Position numbers and translations under genes: made by a program
Assembly: GCA_003254905.1 (NCBI GenBank)
Contig: QANU01006828.1
Location: 501,886-565,885 of the forward strand
Reading direction: 5' to 3'
DNA from: Nissolia schottii
Lineage: Eukaryota > Streptophyta > Magnoliopsida > Fabales > Fabaceae
DNA: 64,000 nt
Notes under the pieces: model-generated
The model's database searches: none
Told to the model about the DNA's origin: nothing
The model's input: the letters and a program-made list of their open reading frames with translations, nothing else
In this document: positions 59,901-64,000 of the stretch, piece by piece
Numbering within the stretch: the stretch's first letter is position 1
Layout of the letters: each line of letters starts with the position of its first letter

Positions 59901-60735
59901 CCGTTGATAGCTATGACCTGCAGTCAGATTTTTATTGAGCACTGAAAATCAGCCAAATTCTGCTCTAATTCAAAGCTTGACTCCTAGAATTCCTCAAACA
60001 TTAGAGCACATTAAATTTTAATGGAAAAAAAAATTAGAAAGAATTTCGGGCAAGCAAGACTAACTAAATAACAAAAACAAAACAAACTCGGGGGAGCAAA
60101 ATCTCATATATAAAATCTCACAAATTTCCATTCAAACCCCACAAGGACCACACTTCAACACCCCCCAACTCAAACAGAAAGGGACCATTGCAAGGCAACG
60201 AATCATGAGCAGTAACAAAATTATGCATTTATTTTATATAAAAAAAATACAATTCTTTCAACATAAAACCGGAATCTACGGAAAGTAATGACTTTTATTT
60301 TAGCTGAAAGGCAGTCCAATTCCAAGTATCGGTCGCGAAAGCATTATTAACATTTAAGAAATACAAACACTCAAAATAAAAAAAATGAAGAAATAAGAAC
60401 ACTTGGGAAATGAAAAAAGGCAAAATAAATAAACACAACAATGACCAGCACATGCTAAAAGGTAATAGAAAACAGCAGAAACCCAGAAAACCAAACCAAA
60501 TTGAAAAAAAGGACATATTTTTAATCATTTAGAGCTAAAACCAGAGCGACCCAGATGGAAAAATCAAACGACCCAGATGGGAACAAACCTGCTGAGCAAC
60601 GCCTAGAGGGGACGCAGTGATGTAGGAGAAGCGAAGGTCAGTGGAAACAGTAGGGTCGCCACCGTAACAGAGGCCTGAAAACAGAGCAACAATGCTCAGC
60701 AAGAAAAGCAGAGAGAGCGGAGAGAAAAGAACCAT
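56916..60735 (-). CDS. SKU5-like GPI-anchored multicopper-oxidase homologue
   Basis: SKU5/SKS proteins are cell-surface proteins that affect directional growth and walls; they resemble ascorbate oxidase. Nine exons, in transcript order: 60735-60589, 59917-59808, 59719-59449, 59349-59211, 58748-58382, 57954-57589, 57472-57394, 57315-57116 and 57015-56916. All phases agree and give 592 residues. The N-terminal signal peptide is MVLFSPLSLLFLLSIVALFS. The three cupredoxin-like domains show VIAINGKFPGPLINVTT, NSWQDGV, KDQIGSFFYFPSLHFQRASGG and GGWTAILVSLDNTGSWNLR. Copper ligands are mostly replaced (TWAGVQMRRN in place of HWHG; WYLGQETYL in place of the HCH motif), so oxidase activity is unlikely. 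A small Ser/Ala-rich site followed by the hydrophobic tail LNVFTLFVAFCTVIFIM indicates a GPI anchor. Another in-frame ATG upstream (60825) is less likely because it precedes the signal peptide. Confidence 0.94.
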
Positions 60736-62913
60736 CTTCACCGATTTCGAAGCTGTGAGTGCAAAACAAACGTGACCTACGAGGAGGAGAAGAAGAAAGA
60801 AGAGAGTTTTTCTATGCAAAATCAAACGGAAAGTGACGGAGAGAGAGAGAGCGGGGTATATGCTATTTGTATTTGGGTGGGTGTGACCCTCTCTCTCACT
60901 GCCCGTTACATTTTTTTTTTAAATCATTGAAAATAGTAAACAATTTCATTCAAATAATTTGGTTTAATTTACTCTTTTTTTAAAAAAAAAAACCTTTATT
61001 TGTTATGATAGATTTTTTACTTCAACCAGTTTTGTCTCTAATAGAAAGAATATAAAAGTCGATTAAGTTAAAAAAAATTGCAGATATGATTTTGTTCAAC
61101 AATTTTTATTATAAACAAAGTTGATTGAAATAAGAATGTATAAGGAAAAAAAATTAGATTTTATTTTATGGAATTTAATTTGGTTTGATTTAAAAAAATA
61201 TTTTTCGCGTTGGGAGTTAAGCTATGTATCTGCCCTCGGCCATTACCAAAAATTGTATTTGACCTCACTTTATACTATAATTTAAAATAGACTTGCCACG
61301 TTTGGATATTGGCTTTAAAAGCTATTCAAGGTCTCTTTAGACGCAATGTATGAATATTTAAGTCTTACATATTCAATATTATTCATTTTTATTAGTAGTA
61401 TCATTTTTCTGTTAAATGTTGATTTTAGAATTAAATTACTAATAGTTCTTCAATAGACAATAGGTGAAAGTGGGAAATTCAATAACCAAATTTTAATATT
61501 ATCAATAAATTCTTCACGATATTCCAAAAAGTTCAGCAGTAGAAAAAGGAAATTGTGATCTCAATCAAATTTTACTTGCAATATTAAGAATTTAAATCTT
61601 GTAAATATTACTTACTTGAAATTACGTGAACAATTATAGAAATAAAAATTAAACATTCTTCAAGGTTTTTAAGAAAATATTAACCTATATTTTGTGTATA
61701 AATTACGTATAAAATTAAAATTGAACATCTTAATGTTAATTCTCTTTAAATTATTAACACCACTTACACATAAATCCAATCTACCAAAAATTTGTTTCCA
61801 TGTTCACCTCAATATCAAATTTACTTGTACCAAACATGTTCTATACTATTTGCATAAATTAAAAAAATTATAACATACAAATTGAGTTTATTTATTTATT
61901 TATATATAAATATATACATGCAAAATAAATTATAAATTTTAATATACTAGTAAAAATACAATAAAATTATGATTTATTTTTAATTTTTAAATTATAATAA
62001 ACAGATTAAGAAATTTTGACATGAAGTTTTAAGATTTTAAAATTAAAAATAACGTGTTTTGAGTCTAATTTTAAGCTGTAACCATTGATAAAATTGGTAA
62101 TTTTCATCACGGAGGCCAATTTTGTCATTTTAAGAAAGGTAACTTCATTTTCCCCCAATATATGCAAGGGGGAATGAGCTGTGTTTCTTAATTATTCTAG
62201 ATGAAAAGATTATATGCGTGTTATATGAACATGCACCACATAGATTCCAGCGCATAACCTGCCAACGACAACGGAAATTTTGCATAAAATATGCTTTCTT
62301 TGTTTTTTGTATCGTGGCGTGTCCGTTGATGCTGCTGCCTCTCTTTTTTTCTTTATTTATTTACCAAATGTTATTGCTAGCCTGTTACACAATTCGTGCC
62401 TTTTTTTTGCTTTTCAGATTACAACAATAAACAATGTAATTTACTACTACCTTCACAAAATTCGAAAATTGAGAGGCAGGTCCAAATTATAACGGGCCAT
62501 ATGGTTCAAACTTGGAGCATTATGGGCCTCCAGCCTGATATGTATAAAACTGTTAGAGACCCAATCGGTCGTTGATAGGAAAAAAAAAGGCCCAAGCTGT
62601 ATTATTTGCTTTATCAAAAAAAAAAAATTACAAATATGCAATTGGTCTAATATTTTTTGATAAACAAAAGTTTAGGTTGGGGGTAGATTTCACTGGGATG
62701 AGAGTATGCTTTTAGGCTCTTTAAACGCTTACAAAAATACTTATTGATCACTTATTAATAAAGTTCTCACATAGATTTCCAAAATTCGATCATCTAATAT
62801 GTATAAGAATTTTGTTTTATATTACAGTAAGGTTAGAATATCGTAATATATGTGTCATAATTCACCCGTGCAGATAATAATAATTATTTTGACTTGTTAT
62901 TTTTTATGATGTT
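60736..62913. other. SKU5-like promoter and AT-rich spacer
   Basis: The leader near 60736-60870 is GA-rich on the plus strand (CT-rich in the transcript), as is common for plant 5'UTRs. Beyond it the sequence is very AT-rich. No gene or clear repeat is supported. Confidence 0.5.
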
Positions 62914-63047
62914 TATTTTTTTAGGTTGCTTGTCCGGTATCTAAGGTTTAGCTTTGACTAATCCGGATTGACCCGGGTCGCGCACCTGGCTATGGCGGGT
63001 GAGTCTCCCAGCGAGGATGACTGCGTACACAAGGTCTCGAACTCGAC
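62914..63047 (-). mobile_element. 5'-truncated copy of the same SINE
   Basis: Read on the minus strand, this sequence follows the element at 54394 from the box B region onward: GTTCGAGACCTTGTGTACGCAG, then CGCTGGGAGACTC, GACCCGGGTCAATCCGGATTAGTC, and an A-rich tail at the left end (phrases not contiguous). The tRNA-like 5' part with box A is missing. I found no clean target duplication. Confidence 0.82.
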
Positions 63048-64000
63048 TATTTGTAATAATTTGATTGTTGATTAGATTCATTATGCAAAAGCATTATTCT
63101 AGCGACCCCACCAGGCCACCAAATGCCTGGGCAGTATGTGAGAATAGTGTACAAATCATTACTGGAGCAACATGTCATATTGCTGCCAACTTCATATGTA
63201 TCTATCATGGGAGAAGCAATTGCTTATTCTCTTATTTACTTATAATAACTTGTGGTTAGCCTATCAGTCTTCGAGCTATTGGGAAAATCCTAATTATGTG
63301 CATCGTTACATCCCAATTAGCCACTATCATTACTTGCACTTGCAGCACTTAGCTTTTGACACAGTATTATGTACGTAAGATTGTTAAAATGGTTAAAATT
63401 CATTTGAATGTTGTATTGATAACAATTTGAATGCCTTTTCCCACTACAAGAAAAACCATTATTTTCAACAATCATTACTAATTGTTGAAATTAAACAAAG
63501 GCCTATTATTGATCCACATATATATAATAGGATTGATAGATATGCTCACAACATTATAGAGCATTTGAGATTTACAGAGAAAATGTGATACACGAAGGGA
63601 ATTTTGTTTGTGACCTAATTGTGTCCATATAAATGAATATGCATTGCCAACTCAAAAAGTTAGTATTCTAATTCAAGACCGAATAATATTATCATTGACC
63701 AAAAACTGAAAGAGTGATATATCAATCATGAACCTTAACACAAGTTAACTAGTTTGCATAAGTATATAATGGAAACTTCATGACATAGATGGAAGTGTAG
63801 AGTGTGACATGAGCAGGACACTAAATTTTATTTCCCTTTGCTTTTATCTTCTTCTTTTTTAATCATACATATAATAATTTCTGTTCAACTATCTTTGTTG
63901 AATGAATAATAATAAATTAATACCAGCAATCCTCTTTCTACTATTAATAGTCTCTATCACATCCTTGTATACACTAGAAAGTATTTATAATGATTCCCAT
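63048..64000. other. Terminal spacer
   Basis: There is no recognisable gene. A 64-codon open frame at 63065-63259 contains several cysteines but matches no family I know, and it has no convincing splice or start context. The rest is AT-rich. Confidence 0.4.

Noticed and set aside
63065-63259. Possible coding exon with several cysteines at the window end
   Set aside because: There is no recognisable motif, no convincing start context or splice sites, and no neighbouring exon.
1-64000. CRISPR arrays, bacterial-type operons, riboswitches, LTR retroelements
   Set aside because: Nothing of these kinds is visible. The gene structures, introns and repeats are those of plant nuclear DNA.

Overview
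The window is nuclear DNA from a flowering plant, almost certainly a eudicot. The host genes are intron-rich with GT-AG introns, the spacers are very AT-rich, and the gene set is plant-specific: PEX5, plant-type mitochondrial intermediate peptidase, a VND-type NAC factor, type-I pectinesterase, PMEI, SKU5-like protein and GH5_14-like glucosidases. Small TIR transposons, SINEs and microsatellites fill the spacers. There is one assembly gap (18069-18557) and a single N at 48700. I cannot fix the family; a rosid seems likely. No LTR retroelement or virus-like element is recognisable.

Layout. Positions 1-3514 hold the 3' half of PEX5 (+). It converges on a 17-exon mitochondrial intermediate peptidase (4492-10901, -). 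Upstream of that, on the same strand, are a trigger-factor-like plastid-type chaperone gene (11636-13773, N-terminus unresolved) and a FAM136A-like small cysteine-motif protein (15353-16820, with a 5'UTR exon near 17299-17370). The promoter, 5'UTR exon and most of intron 1 of the FAM136A-like gene are copied as a mirror image. The arms are about 634 bp, about 95% alike, with a 113-bp spacer, and the right arm was later split by a MULE-like element with a 9-bp target duplication (17798-18880). Next comes an intronless secreted LRR protein (19904-21343, +).

From 23.7 to 61 kb the genes relate mostly to cell walls: two tandem GH5/fascin-like glucosidase genes (23746-26543, frameshifted; 30544-33547, intact), a PMEI (38372-38938), a pectinesterase with a PMEI-like pro-domain (46349-48386), a VND-type NAC regulator of xylem wall formation (50759-52545), and a GPI-anchored SKU5-like multicopper-oxidase homologue (56916-60735, -). 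They are separate transcription units, so shared function is an inference from families.

The spacers contain several non-autonomous TIR elements that share a pyrimidine-rich left arm and purine-rich right arm, a Stowaway-like element with another TIR element nested in it (40941-42413) that carries a minisatellite, a foldback MITE, two copies of one tRNA-derived SINE (54394-54557 and 62914-63047), and diverged tandem repeats. The points most worth a second look are the mirrored FAM136A promoter, a perfect 56-bp tandem duplication that doubles a splice acceptor in the peptidase gene, the decay and N-terminal divergence of the GH5 pair, a 14-nt microexon and a GC-AG intron.
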